From positions 1 to 64,000 of the forward strand of contig NZ_JBNLBH010000029.1 of assembly GCF_050303215.1 (NCBI RefSeq): a stretch of 64,000 nucleotides of DNA, written 5' to 3'. Shown in pieces: positions 52,776 to 63,210 of the stretch. The position numbers and the translations under genes were made by a program. Below the pieces are notes generated by a model. It was not told the origin of the DNA. It saw only the letters and a list, made by a program, of their open reading frames with translations, and ran no database searches. Position 1 is the stretch's first letter; every line of letters begins with the position of its first letter. The stretch is from Haliangium sp050303215. GTDB lineage: Bacteria > Myxococcota_A > Polyangia > Haliangiales > Haliangiaceae.

Positions 52776-53600
52776 TCATTGGGATCGGTCGATGGTCTCG
52801 CGGGCGGCCTTTAAGGTAAAGGGATTGTATGCGCTGAATAGCGCATCTCTGAGCGTTGGGCGCAATCTTGAACTAACTCCTTCGATGAATAGTTTCGGGA
52901 CTTGCGTGGCCAATAAATCCATGTCGAATCGATGGTATCCGTACCGTCGTCCTATTTCTGTCTCGAAGATGTCTAGCAGTGGCTGTAGGTCTGGGGATAT
53001 GTCTGTTCCAGCAGTGTTAGTTCTCCATCGGTCCATCGTTGGGTATTTGATGAGGGTCGAGCGCTCTTCATAGAAGATGTAGAATGGGACCAGGAAACTC
53101 ATGTGCACCTTTATGGATCGAAACTCGGTCGCCCCTTCGGTCCTTGGCAGGGCAAGGACCGCTGAATATGATGCGTCATGACCAGGAAGTGTTTTGTCTC
53201 CGATCTGATAGCCAGGCGGTGCCTGCTTTCGTACGGCGGCGACTAGAGCTCGCCACGTCTCTATCCGACTCCAAGCAAGGTATTGTGCATTTCGCATCGC
53301 GATGCGCTCAGGTGAGCTATCAAATAGGAACGTAAATTCTTGTGGGGTTTGATCCGAAGTTGGCGCGACTTGAGGGTGGAACTGGTAGGCGATCTCGATC
53401 AGGCGCTCGCGAGAGAGTTGCTCGAAGGGCGGCACCCAATCGGCGGGTTCAAGCGCGAGATCGGGCTCCGGAGGACCATGGCCGGGTAGGGGGAGCCCTG
53501 CGACGGGGACCCACGGTTCAGCCGGGGTGGGCTTGGCTCTCTTCTCACAGGACATGGCTGGCACCATCAGACAGGCGAGGAGCAGGGGTGCTCGTAGCAT
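52776..53600 (-). CDS. Hypothetical lipoprotein (lower-GC)
   Basis: 274 aa from the ATG at 53600 (MLRAPLLLACLMVPAMSC), a lipoprotein signal with the Cys at position 18; a longer frame starts at 53636. The body (VPPFEQLSRERLIEIAYQF, FLFDSSPERIAMRNAQYLAWSRIETWRALVAAV, VPFYIFYEERSTLIKYPTMDRW) is not from a family I recognise. Its 5' half has normal GC and its 3' half is AT-richer. The convergent, almost touching arrangement with 52238-52771 suggests they moved together. Confidence 0.6.
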   Translation of the reverse strand: MLRAPLLLACLMVPAMSCEKRAKPTPAEPWVPVAGLPLPGHGPPEPDLALEPADWVPPFEQLSRERLIEIAYQFHPQVAPTSDQTPQEFTFLFDSSPERIAMRNAQYLAWSRIETWRALVAAVRKQAPPGYQIGDKTLPGHDASYSAVLALPRTEGATEFRSIKVHMSFLVPFYIFYEERSTLIKYPTMDRWRTNTAGTDISPDLQPLLDIFETEIGRRYGYHRFDMDLLATQVPKLFIEGVSSRLRPTLRDALFSAYNPFTLKAARETIDRSQ

Positions 53601-53750
53601 GCTCGTCAGTGTACATGGGCACCGGGCGTCACCCAAGCCTGTCGGGTCAGGTCGTGCGACTGGGCAGGGGGCGACATCAGGGCGGGCAGCGCATCCAACA
53701 GGTCGGTCTCGCGGCCAGTGGCAGCGGACTACCTAGCCTGTGCTCGGAGT

Positions 53751-54404
53751 TCAGCCAGGCACGGGATGGGCGGCGTGGGCCGTGCGAAACACGGCCCCGC
53801 TGACGGAGTCGTAGGCCCAGTCTCGTAGCCCGGCGGCCTGCATACGGGTGAGCCATCGTCGGATCTGCTGGCGCACGCTACGGCGCCGGCCGGCCTGAGT
53901 GCCGCATAGCGCGGCGATCTCGTCGGCGCTGGCAAAGGGTCGAGGTTCGGTGGCGAGCGCCACAGCGAAGAGCACAGCGCCAGGTGGCAGGGTCGTGAGC
54001 GCCGCCCACGGGAGCCTTGCTGTCGGGGTTGCGGCGCGGATCCACGTGCACCACTCCGGCGTCAACATGAGCATGCGGTCTGTCCAATGGCCGGCGAGCG
54101 CGACAGTGCCGACCTGCCCGGTCGGATCGCGGATGAAGCGCAAACCGGCAATGCGACGTAGGCTGTCGCTCGACACCCCAGGATACTGAGAGACACATCG
54201 GTTTCCTTGTATTGCGACGTCGACACACGACAAGAGGGCAAGGATATCGCGGGTGTCTGGCATTCCACAGTAGTGGTCAGCGAGTACGAGACGCGTACGC
54301 GCACGGTGGGGCGTGAGCTGATCGCGGCGGGCCCGTAGGGGCAAGAGGTCAGCGACGATACGGCTGACGTGTACCCGCCGAGTATGGGGAGAATCACCGT
54401 GCAT
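53751..54404 (-). CDS. Hypothetical protein with possible C-terminal winged-helix
   Basis: 217 aa from the ATG at 54404; the frame is open to a TTG at 54623 but that part looks non-coding. The middle (DILALLSCVDVAIQGNRCV ... LRRIAGLRFIRDPTGQVGTVALAGHW) and the C-terminus (ADEIAALCGTQAGRRRSV followed by RRWLTRMQAAGL) have the look of a DNA-binding protein with a helix-turn-helix or wing near the end. The family is unknown. A plasmid- or island-type replication or regulatory protein is one guess. Confidence that it is a gene is moderate. Confidence 0.4.
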   Translation of the reverse strand: MHGDSPHTRRVHVSRIVADLLPLRARRDQLTPHRARTRLVLADHYCGMPDTRDILALLSCVDVAIQGNRCVSQYPGVSSDSLRRIAGLRFIRDPTGQVGTVALAGHWTDRMLMLTPEWCTWIRAATPTARLPWAALTTLPPGAVLFAVALATEPRPFASADEIAALCGTQAGRRRSVRQQIRRWLTRMQAAGLRDWAYDSVSGAVFRTAHAAHPVPG

Positions 54405-54671
54405 CGCGCGATGGAGCGGACATTGTGCGGGATGCTCGGTGTCGAGCCAGGGCTTCTCGGAGTCAGCGCAACCGGCTGGACTCACCACCCGAAACAATGC
54501 CCCCTCGGCGCCCGAAAAGCGCACGCGTCGCGGGGTGTCCGCGCAGTCGCAGAAGTTGTTGAAATCACGATTGAATAAAATAATTCGGAAAAACGCGCGC
54601 TGATTCAGATCAGGGTGAAACAACGGTCAGCCCGGTTGAAACCGCGCCGGGCGGTCGGTATGGCTTTTTCA

Positions 54672-55121
54672 TCATGCAGCACCTGGACGAACACAAATTC
54701 CCAGCCCTTGCATGGACCCAGGAGGGTCAGCCCTTTCACCCGGCGCCCAATTGCGTCGGATGGCGCGTATACCGCGCCATTGCCGTATCGCCGTTTTTCT
54801 GAGCAGCTCCATCTCGGCCATGCGGCGCAGCCGTGGCGGGGGCATGTAGCACGCGGTGAGCGAGAACAGGGCCCTACGAACGTGCTCGTCCTTCTGCTGC
54901 ATCGACAAGGTCACTACCTCCGGCCCTCCGAGTGGGGTCACCGCGGCGGCGACGGTGAGCAGGCTGTACTGAGTGAGCACATCCGGCGGGATGAACCGAC
55001 ATAAACAGAAGCAATCGCGAAACGCGATACGGCATCTGCTATGGGTTGCGAAGTCGCGATATGGGCTCAAGTCGATCCGGCTCATATCGAGGTGTTGGTT
55101 ACGTGCGATTTGCAGGCGCAT
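54672..55121 (-). CDS. Hypothetical protein beside a palindromic operator
   Basis: 149 aa. Segments such as DMSRIDLSPYRDFATHSR, LTQYSLLTVAAAVTPLGGPEV and PPRLRRMAEMELLRK have a plausible globular pattern, with several cysteines near 30-40, but no match comes to mind. It points away from the 28-bp palindrome at 55180 and may be controlled by it. The gap to the next gene downstream is AT-rich (54560-54600). Confidence 0.35.
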   Translation of the reverse strand: MRLQIARNQHLDMSRIDLSPYRDFATHSRCRIAFRDCFCLCRFIPPDVLTQYSLLTVAAAVTPLGGPEVVTLSMQQKDEHVRRALFSLTACYMPPPRLRRMAEMELLRKTAIRQWRGIRAIRRNWAPGERADPPGSMQGLGICVRPGAA

Positions 55122-55179
55122 GCGGTCAGGGTAGGGAGGCCGGGATCGGCGCTGACGTAAACACGCTCACACTTCGCTG

Positions 55180-55207
55180 CAGGTTGTGACACTGGTGTCA
55201 CAACCTG
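55180..55207. promoter_or_regulatory. Perfect 28-bp palindrome, probable operator
   Basis: CAGGTTGTGACAC (55180-55192), two bases TG, then GTGTCACAACCTG (55195-55207): 13-bp perfect arms. It lies in the 120-bp divergent gap between the genes starting at 55121 (-) and 55242 (+), 35 bp before the latter. Arm length and short spacer suit a dimeric repressor site better than a terminator, and no T-run follows. The regulator is unknown. Confidence 0.6.
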
Positions 55208-55241
55208 ACAGAACAAAGGTTGCCGCTAGCTGATTTCGGCG

Positions 55242-55817
55242 ATGACCTCCCTGGGCAAGTGGTTCACCGAGGCGGTCGAGGGCGCCGGCAAAGCGGCCAG
55301 CACGCTCCTGCGCTTCGGCCGCGGCGCACTGGATGTGGGCCGCACGCTCGTAAACTGGGGCGGCCGGGTGGCCTCCATCGCCAAGAGCGTAGGGCTCGAC
55401 GGGCGCAACCTGGTCACGCTGGCGTCGGCATTCTTCGCGGCGTGGGCGGTGAGCAAGGTGGCTGCGGACCTTTTCGCCCGTCAAGGCGGCTTCGCGTCCG
55501 CGGGGGCCGCTCAGTCCCGCATGTCGGCTGTCGAGGCCGAGATCGCGGAGCGGACCGTGCGGTCGAATACCATTGTGGCCGCGTCACGCATCGAGCAAGG
55601 CGATCTTGCTGGTGATGAAGGGGCGCGCCGAGAGCTGGCTGATCTGCTCCGCGGGGCTATCCAGTTCGAACAGGCAAGAAAACTTCTCCGCTCGGTGGTT
55701 GAGTCGGGCGGTAGTGAGCAGGAGTTGCGTCGGTTGGTGGGGAAAGAGAAGGTGCGCAGAAAAAATGCGGCGGCCGCTCGACAAGCTCGAACCAGCACCG
55801 CAGCATCGACAGGTTGA
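55242..55817 (+). CDS. Hypothetical protein, C-terminus running into an AAA-ATPase remnant
   Basis: 191 aa. N-terminal amphipathic part (SLGKWFTEAVEGAGKAASTLL), a hydrophobic segment at ~56-78 (NLVTLASAFFAAWAVSKVAA), then a long helical region (RMSAVEAEIAERTV, RRELADLLRGAIQFEQARKLLRSVV). The last ~15 residues are read from the opposite strand of the ATPase fragment, so the original C-terminus was probably lost at a junction near 55765-55780. Possibly a membrane-associated coiled protein. No family recognised; no clear ribosome site. Confidence 0.45.
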   Translation: MTSLGKWFTEAVEGAGKAASTLLRFGRGALDVGRTLVNWGGRVASIAKSVGLDGRNLVTLASAFFAAWAVSKVAADLFARQGGFASAGAAQSRMSAVEAEIAERTVRSNTIVAASRIEQGDLAGDEGARRELADLLRGAIQFEQARKLLRSVVESGGSEQELRRLVGKEKVRRKNAAAARQARTSTAASTG

Positions 55818-55974
55818 GGCTCTTGCCGAACCGCCGCGGGCGCGGGAACGACGACACCTGCACCCCAACCGTGTCGACCAGCTCCCGGATGAGCGCTGAC
55901 TTGTCTACATAGGCCATGCCCTCCTCCCGCACCAGGCGAAAGTCATCGATGCCGATGGGGACCTGCAGCGTCAT
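55780..55974 (-). pseudogene. N-terminal remnant of an AAA-ATPase-like (PF09820 type) protein
   Basis: From the ATG at 55974 the frame reads LQVPIGIDDFRLVREEG, AYVDKSALIRELVD, then SSFPRPRRFGKSLNLSMLRC, the hallmark N-terminal segment (YVDKS/T, RPRRFGKSL) of the AAA-ATPase-like/PD-(D/E)XK family. Full members are ~500 residues; here the match ends after WFEL and the frame continues into unrelated sequence. So only ~65 residues survive. The rest of the gap to 56118 has no feature I can assign. Confidence 0.7.
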
Positions 55975-56118
55975 GGGCCGACCTCTCGCTACCGGCCAAA
56001 GCATGACGCCCTCTCCCCACCAGGTCAAGGCGCCGGGATCATTCGGCGACCGGCAGCCATGCCTCTGCGAGCGCCGCGGGCTCCCGATGTGCCACGCTGT
56101 CGCCGTAGACGGCGACCG

Positions 56119-57873
<1,755 letters not shown>

Positions 57874-57957
57874 GGTCAGCTCGAGTCTGACACGAGTGTC
57901 GCGCCGGTACCATGACCTCGGCCATCGTGTCCGCCCGGAACAGGGGACGCCACGAGC

Positions 57958-58338
57958 TCACTCAGGCAATACGCACTGGCTGGGAGTGCTGGGCTCGTCA
58001 ATGTCGCCGACCGCGTGCAGGCAGTGCACGGCGCCCTCGACCGCGAAGGCGACGTGCATGACCCGGCAGGCGCGCACGTCGGCCGGCCAGGTCTCGCAGG
58101 CGCTCTGGCAGTCGGGCTGGAGCAGCGACACTTGCGGCGAGCAGTACAGGTTGAGGTCGGCGCAGTAACCCTGACACTGGGTGGCGATGGAGCTGTCGGG
58201 AGGGGCGGCGTCGGGGATGGAGGCGTCGGAGGGGGCGGCATCCGAGGCTCCGCCGCCATCATCACCGCAGCCCGCGACCAGGGCGAGGGCGGCGACGGCG
58301 AGGAGGAATGCGGTGAGGGTCGATCGGGCGGGGGTCAT
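57958..58338 (-). CDS. Small Cys-containing lipoprotein
   Basis: 126 aa. Signal peptide with LVAGC lipobox, then an Asp/Ala/Ser/Pro linker (DASIPDAAPPDSS) of the type common in myxobacterial lipoproteins. The C-terminal ~75 residues have eight cysteines (QCQGYCADLNLYCSPQ, DCQSACETW, ACRV, HCLH, QCVLPE). Spacing differs from the eight-cysteine family at 28543, 29005 and 51692. It starts 15 bp after the NHL-like gene and is probably co-transcribed. Confidence 0.75.
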   Translation of the reverse strand: MTPARSTLTAFLLAVAALALVAGCGDDGGGASDAAPSDASIPDAAPPDSSIATQCQGYCADLNLYCSPQVSLLQPDCQSACETWPADVRACRVMHVAFAVEGAVHCLHAVGDIDEPSTPSQCVLPE

Positions 58339-58353
58339 GATAGGCTTCCTTGG

Positions 58354-59397
58354 CTAATTCGTTGGCAGATGGGGCGAGTGGAGCTCGATGGGGCGCGCGC
58401 AGGCGGCGTCCCGAGCGATGCGCAGGAGGCGGTCGTTGCCGCGCTCGGCGACGACGTAGCTGAGATCGGTGCGATCGAAGGCGACGGCGACCGGCTCGCA
58501 CAGGGGGTCTTGGCCGCGGCCGGGCCAGATGGTGACGACAGTGCCGTGGCGCAGGTTGACGCCGCGCAACGCGCCGGCGCCGGGATCGGTCACGACCAGG
58601 CCGGCCGGGGCCAGGGTGAGCCCGCCGACCGCGCGCAGGCGATGGTCGTCGGCGCGGGGACGCGGGGGCGTGGGGGCACGGGGGCCGGCCAGACAGGTGA
58701 CGGCTCCGGTCGCGAGCTCGATCCAGTACACGGCGTCGGCGTCGGCGACGTACAGCCGAGCGCGGTCGGGCGACAGGGCCAGCCCGCGCGGACGGTCGAA
58801 CCCGGCGCCGCCGAGCGCCAGGTCGAGCGCGGGCGGTGCGGGAGCGCAGGGAGCGCCGTCGGCGTGGCCGATGAGCGAAATCGTCCCGTTGTCCAGGTTC
58901 AGCCGCGCGACCCGCCCACTCGCGGGCTCGGCCCCGGCGCAGGCCAGATACAGGCCGCGCTCGTCCTCGTCGAGGGCCAGGGCCAGGGCCGGGGGCAGCG
59001 CGGCCGAGGCCGGGCCGGACAGGCCGGACGACGAGGCCGGGCCGGGCAGCTCGGGCGAGCCGAAGACGGCGGCCCCGGCGACGGCCACGGGCGTGACCGG
59101 GGCGGCTCCGCCAGGGCGGCCGAGTTCGATCTGCCACACCCGCAGGGCCGCGGGATCGGCCACGTACAGGCGCCCGCCGGCGCGATCGAGGGCGAGGCCG
59201 TGAGGGCCGCGCAGCTCGGGCGCCGCGATCTCGGTGTGCACGGCGCCGTCGCGGCTGGCGCCCAGGATCCGCCCGGCGCTCGCGTCCGCCACCCAGATGT
59301 TCCCCTCCGGGTCCACGAGCACCTCGTCCGGCCGGAACGACACGCGGTCTGTCTCGCCCTCGGCGGCGCGACGCTCCAGCTTGGATGCACGAGCCAC
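58354..59397 (-). CDS. NHL/SMP-30-like beta-propeller protein
   Basis: 347 aa from a GTG at 59397. Blade-type repeats run through it: EVLVDPEGNIWVADASAGRI, GPHGLALDRAGGRLYVAD, ALALDEDERGLYLACAG, GLALSPDRARLYVADADAVY, GGLTLAPAGLVVTDPGAGAL. No signal peptide is present in this frame, although a hydrophobic stretch (ILALAAAILPAQ) is encoded in another frame at ~59400-59435, so a frameshift near the 5' end is possible. The frame is also open back to the stop of the upstream phosphotransferase gene. Probably periplasmic ligand binding or a lactonase-like fold; no catalytic residues recognised. Confidence 0.7.
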   Translation of the reverse strand: MARASKLERRAAEGETDRVSFRPDEVLVDPEGNIWVADASAGRILGASRDGAVHTEIAAPELRGPHGLALDRAGGRLYVADPAALRVWQIELGRPGGAAPVTPVAVAGAAVFGSPELPGPASSSGLSGPASAALPPALALALDEDERGLYLACAGAEPASGRVARLNLDNGTISLIGHADGAPCAPAPPALDLALGGAGFDRPRGLALSPDRARLYVADADAVYWIELATGAVTCLAGPRAPTPPRPRADDHRLRAVGGLTLAPAGLVVTDPGAGALRGVNLRHGTVVTIWPGRGQDPLCEPVAVAFDRTDLSYVVAERGNDRLLRIARDAACARPIELHSPHLPTN

Positions 59398-59466
59398 TGG
59401 GCCGGGAGTATCGCCGCTGCGAGGGCCAGAATCTACAGCCGTCTCAGGCCGGGAGGTCCGCGGCCA

Positions 59467-60555
59467 CTACAGCGCGCCTTGCTCGATGGTAGCCCGGGCT
59501 TTCTCGGCCAGGGCGCGCACGCCCACGATCATGGCCGCAAAGCGCGGGTCCTGGGTGAGCCCCTGGGCGAAGCGGTAGTAGATCTGCTGCGCGACCACGG
59601 CGGTCTTGAACAGCCCGAACACGTAGTAGAAGACCATGTTCGAGATGTCGCGGCCGCTGGCCTCGCCGTAGCGCTGGGCCAGTTCGGCCCGGGTCATCAT
59701 GCCCGGCAGGTGGGTGGGGCCAAAGCGGATCTCGCTCATGAGCGCGGGGTCGTCGGCCTGGACCCAGTAGCACAGGGTGGTGCCCACATCCATCAGCGGG
59801 TCGCCCACGGTGCTCATCTCCCAGTCGAGGATGCCGCGCACGTGGGTGAGGTCGTCGGGGTCGAGCACCATGTTGTCGAACTTGTAGTCGTTGTGGATGA
59901 GCGCCGGAGCGCTGTCCGGCGGCAGGGTCTTGGCCAGCCAGGCCGCGACCTCGTCCACCGCTTGGATGTCGTCGGTGCGCGCGCCCGCGTAGCGCTTGGT
60001 CCAGCCCGTGACCTGGCGCTCGACATAGCCGGACGGCTTGCCGAAATCGCCCAGGCCGGCGGCCACGTAGTCGATCGCGTGGAGCTCGGCCAGGGTGTCG
60101 ACCAAGACCTCACACAGCCGCCGGGCCAGGGCCGGGTCGACCGAGACCCCCTCGGGCAGGTTCTTGCGCAGGACCACCCCGCGCAGGCGCTCCATGAGGT
60201 AGAAGTCGGCGCCGAGCACGTCGTGATCGTCGCAGAACAGCACCGGCTGGGGCGCCTTGGCGTAGACCGGGGCCAGCTTGGACAGCACCCGGTACTCGCG
60301 CCCCATGTCGTGGGCCGACTTGACCTTGGACCCAAACGGCGGCCGCCGCAGCACGTACTCGCGACCGGCCCAGCGCACCAGGTAGGTGAGGTTGGAGTGC
60401 CCACCCGGGAACTGCTCGACCTCCAGCGTGGACGCCGCGGCGGGATCGCGCTCACCGGTCGCGGGCAGGTGGGCGCTGAGGTAGGCGCGGAGGCGATCGA
60501 GCGCGAGCTCCTCGCCTTCGCGGACCGGTCGGGTGCCATCGGTGATATCGGCCAT
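59467..60555 (-). CDS. Aminoglycoside-phosphotransferase-fold protein (ACAD10/11 N-terminal type)
   Basis: 362 aa from the ATG at 60555 with GGAG six bases upstream. Kinase-like fold: GGHSNLTYLVRW, the catalytic loop ALIHNDYKFDNMVLD, and metal-binding GILDWEMSTVGDPLMDVG. The phrase YWVQADDP and the general sequence match the phosphotransferase family found with acyl-CoA dehydrogenases (as in ACAD10/11), which phosphorylates 4-hydroxyacyl-CoA in related proteins. No acyl-CoA dehydrogenase is adjacent, so the substrate is uncertain. Confidence 0.85.
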   Translation of the reverse strand: MADITDGTRPVREGEELALDRLRAYLSAHLPATGERDPAAASTLEVEQFPGGHSNLTYLVRWAGREYVLRRPPFGSKVKSAHDMGREYRVLSKLAPVYAKAPQPVLFCDDHDVLGADFYLMERLRGVVLRKNLPEGVSVDPALARRLCEVLVDTLAELHAIDYVAAGLGDFGKPSGYVERQVTGWTKRYAGARTDDIQAVDEVAAWLAKTLPPDSAPALIHNDYKFDNMVLDPDDLTHVRGILDWEMSTVGDPLMDVGTTLCYWVQADDPALMSEIRFGPTHLPGMMTRAELAQRYGEASGRDISNMVFYYVFGLFKTAVVAQQIYYRFAQGLTQDPRFAAMIVGVRALAEKARATIEQGAL

Positions 60556-60630
60556 GGGCTTCTCCGGGGATGGGGGCAACGCACGGTATTCTACACGCTG
60601 CCGACGGACCCGCTATCCCCGCCGACACCG

Positions 60631-61653
60631 CTACGGTGACGACAGCCCGGGCGGCGGCCGAAGCGGCAGCCGGAGCGGAAGCCGGAGCGGAAGCCCGAAG
60701 CGGGGGAAGTGGGTCTCGGTGTCCAGGAAGTGGGTCATCGCGGCGATGCGGTCGCCGGCGAGCTCCAAGACCACGAGCGACCAGGCCTGGTGCGGCTCGC
60801 CCGGTGGCCCGACCCGATACTGGCCAAAGCCGGGGGCGCCGCAGGCCGCGGTCGGCACCAGGCGCGATCCCCGGCAGCCGATGCCGCGGCCGAGGAACCA
60901 GGTCGCGATGGCCTCGGGGCCCTGGAGCCAGAGCGTGTACGGCGGCATCGATAGGACCGCGTCCTCGCGCAGGAGCGCGGTGAGGGCGTCGACGTCGTAG
61001 CGGTGGAACGCGTCCACGTAGCGCTCGAGCAGCTCGGTCTGGGCCGCGGTCAGGGACTCGGGCGCCGGCTCCGTGTCGGCGCCGACGCCGCGTTCGGCCA
61101 TGGTCGCTCGGGCCCGCTGCAGCGCGCTGTTGGCGGCGGCCACGCTGATGTCCAAGCCCTCGGCGACCTCGCGCGCGGACCAGCCGAGCACGTCGCGCAG
61201 GAGCAGGACCGCGCGCTGACGGGGCGGCAGGTGCTGGAGGGAGGCCACGAAGGCGAGCCGAATGCTCTGGCGCATCAGCGCGCGCTCGACGGGGTCGCCA
61301 TCGGCGGGGAGCGCGCGGGGGTCATGGATCGGCTCCAGCCAGTGGCTGCGCGGGCACTCGACCAGCTCGTCGTGCACAGTGCCCGCGGGGCCGTCGGAGA
61401 CCGGGCGCTCCCGACGCGCGCGGTGGGCGAGCGCGTCGAGGCAGACGTTGGTGGCGATGCGATATAACCAGGTCCGGAGCGCGGCCCGGCCGTCGAAGCG
61501 CTCCAGGCCGCGCCAGGCCCGCACCATGGTCTCCTGCACGGCGTCGTCGGCGTCGGTCGCCGAACCGAGCATGCGGTAACAATGCCCCGTCAGCGCGGCG
61601 CGGTGATGCTCGAGCTGCTGGGGCGAGATCGCGGGCGACGGCGACTTCATCAC
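60631..61653 (-). CDS. ECF sigma factor with C-terminal SnoaL-like domain
   Basis: 340 aa; start at GTG 61653 followed by ATG. Sigma region 2 (LTGHCYRMLGSATDADDAVQETMVRAWRG ... TWLYRIATNVCLDAL) and region 4 (LQHLPPRQRAVLLLRDVLGWSAREVAEGL) are clear. Residues ~205-320 are a SnoaL-like domain (YVDAFHRYDVDALTALLREDAVLSMPPY) as in the SigG/TIGR02960-type ECF group, in which the domain may sense ligand instead of an anti-sigma factor. The C-terminus is a repeated LPLRLPLRLPLRPPP tail from ~12-bp repeats. The VOC gene starts four bases upstream of it, forming one unit. Confidence 0.88.
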   Translation of the reverse strand: MMKSPSPAISPQQLEHHRAALTGHCYRMLGSATDADDAVQETMVRAWRGLERFDGRAALRTWLYRIATNVCLDALAHRARRERPVSDGPAGTVHDELVECPRSHWLEPIHDPRALPADGDPVERALMRQSIRLAFVASLQHLPPRQRAVLLLRDVLGWSAREVAEGLDISVAAANSALQRARATMAERGVGADTEPAPESLTAAQTELLERYVDAFHRYDVDALTALLREDAVLSMPPYTLWLQGPEAIATWFLGRGIGCRGSRLVPTAACGAPGFGQYRVGPPGEPHQAWSLVVLELAGDRIAAMTHFLDTETHFPRFGLPLRLPLRLPLRPPPGLSSP

Positions 61654-61657
61654 CGGC

Positions 61658-62077
61658 TCAGTCTCCCTGAAACACGGCGTCCACGTCCATCCAAATCAAG
61701 GACCACTGGTGACCGTCGAGGTCGTGGAAGCTCTTCGAGTACATGAAGCCGTGATCGGTGGGATCGCCCGCGCTCGTGCCTCCGGCCACGACCGCTTTGT
61801 CGGCGAGGGCGTCGACCTCGCCCCGATCCACACACGAGAGCGCGAACAGGCCCTCGCACTCGGTCTTGGTGTCGCAGCGCCGCCTGGGCGTGAAGGTGTC
61901 GAAGAAGGGCTCGGTGAGCAGCATGGCGTAGGCGGAGCCCTCGTCGAGGATCATGCAGGCCGCCTTGTCGTCGGTGAAGCGGGGGTCGAAGTCGAAGCCG
62001 AGCGCGCCGAAGAAGGTCTTCGAGGCGTCGAGGTCGCGGACGGGCAGGTTGAGAAACAGCATGCGGGGCGTGGGCAT
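61658..62077 (-). CDS. VOC-family (glyoxalase/bleomycin-resistance-like) protein
   Basis: 139 aa from the ATG at 62077 (MPTPRMLFLNLPVRDL), with AGGAGATCC upstream. One vicinal-oxygen-chelate fold: NLPVRDLDASKTFFGALGF, DEGSAYAMLLTEPFF, and HDLDGHQWSLIWMD at the end. Many such proteins bind small toxins or act on thiols. The sigma factor downstream may regulate this unit; paired VOC/ECF arrangements are common for the SnoaL-type sigma factors (inference). Confidence 0.85.
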   Translation of the reverse strand: MPTPRMLFLNLPVRDLDASKTFFGALGFDFDPRFTDDKAACMILDEGSAYAMLLTEPFFDTFTPRRRCDTKTECEGLFALSCVDRGEVDALADKAVVAGGTSAGDPTDHGFMYSKSFHDLDGHQWSLIWMDVDAVFQGD

Positions 62078-62234
62078 TGGGATCTCCTGTGAGGTTCGAT
62101 CCTTCTGACCGCCGCCGCGGCCAGAACTCATCGCTCGCGGGCCGAAAATCTGTCCCCGGCGGCCGCGCGCCGGGGACAGGTGCTCGCTCCGGCGGGCCGC
62201 GCCGATCGGGCCCGCAGCCACGCGGCCGGCCCGC

Positions 62235-63095
62235 TCAGGGCTGGGTCGCGGCCAGCGCGGCGATCTCGGTGTCGTCCAGGGTGCGGCCGTAGATGCGCAC
62301 CTCGTCGATGAAGCCGTCGAATCGGGAGTTGATGGTGCCGCCGTCGGTGTCGGCGCCGATCACCACCGAATCCATGGTGAACAGGATCTCGTCGGCGCGC
62401 GCACCGATGAGCTGGCCCCCGACGTAGAGGCGCTTGATGGCGCCGTTCCAGGAGATGGCGAGGTGCACGTACTGGTCGAGGGGCAGGGGCTCGTCGCCGC
62501 TCAAGAAGTCCCGATCCTGCTCGTTGACCGCGCTGAAGAAGGTCGGCCGGCCGTCGCTCTCCATCATGAGGGCCCAGCTATTGGCGGTCCCGGTCCCGAA
62601 CGGCTTGGAGACCACCACGGAGAACGCGCCCGCGGTGAGGGATCGGATCCGCACCCAGGCGCTCACCGTGAACCCGTCCGGGGTGACGAAGTCGCCGCTG
62701 TCCTCGACCTGGAGGATCGGCCCCAAGCCAAAGCTGGCCGCGCCCCCGATGACGCCGCCCCCGATGGTCGGACACTCGCCGACGCAGACGGCGTCGTGGC
62801 CGTTGCCACTGTCGTCGGGGAAGGCCTGGCCGTCGACGGCGTCGAGCGAGTAGCGCGCGATCAGGGTCGGGTCGGGCCCGGCGTCCGCGCTGTCGCCGGC
62901 AGCGTCGGCGGTGGGGGCGGGTTCGGCGTCGGCGCCGCCACCAGGGTCAGACGCGGCGTCCGCGACCGGGTCCGACGCGGCGTCCACGTCGCCCGAGGCG
63001 ACGATCTCGCCGCAGGCCGAACTGCAGATCATGGCGATGATGGCTAGGCTGGTGGCAACCGTCCCAGCAGACAGCTTGGAGGTGTCGTGCGGCAA
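62235..63095 (-). CDS. LamG/concanavalin-like lectin lipoprotein
   Basis: 286 aa from a TTG at 63095. The signal ends ICSSAC (lipobox), followed by a long Asp/Ala-rich linker with DAASDP repeats (~38-80). The C-terminal ~200 residues are a LamG-like jelly roll: IARYSLDAVDGQAFPDDSGNG, FTVSAWVRIRSL, YVHLAISWNGAIKRLYVGG, FDGFIDEVRIYGRTLDDTEI. It probably binds a glycan or protein at the surface. The end of the frame is at the genus-typical AALAATQP. Confidence 0.8.
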   Translation of the reverse strand: MPHDTSKLSAGTVATSLAIIAMICSSACGEIVASGDVDAASDPVADAASDPGGGADAEPAPTADAAGDSADAGPDPTLIARYSLDAVDGQAFPDDSGNGHDAVCVGECPTIGGGVIGGAASFGLGPILQVEDSGDFVTPDGFTVSAWVRIRSLTAGAFSVVVSKPFGTGTANSWALMMESDGRPTFFSAVNEQDRDFLSGDEPLPLDQYVHLAISWNGAIKRLYVGGQLIGARADEILFTMDSVVIGADTDGGTINSRFDGFIDEVRIYGRTLDDTEIAALAATQP

Positions 63096-63210
63096 TGGTC
63101 GTACTCACATGTGACGGGTATCCCCCTTACCTTCGCACAAGTGAGCGACATCGCGCGGGCGATCGTCGCGGTATGGGCCCAACCGAGCCGGTCGCCTCGC
63201 AAAAACGCGC

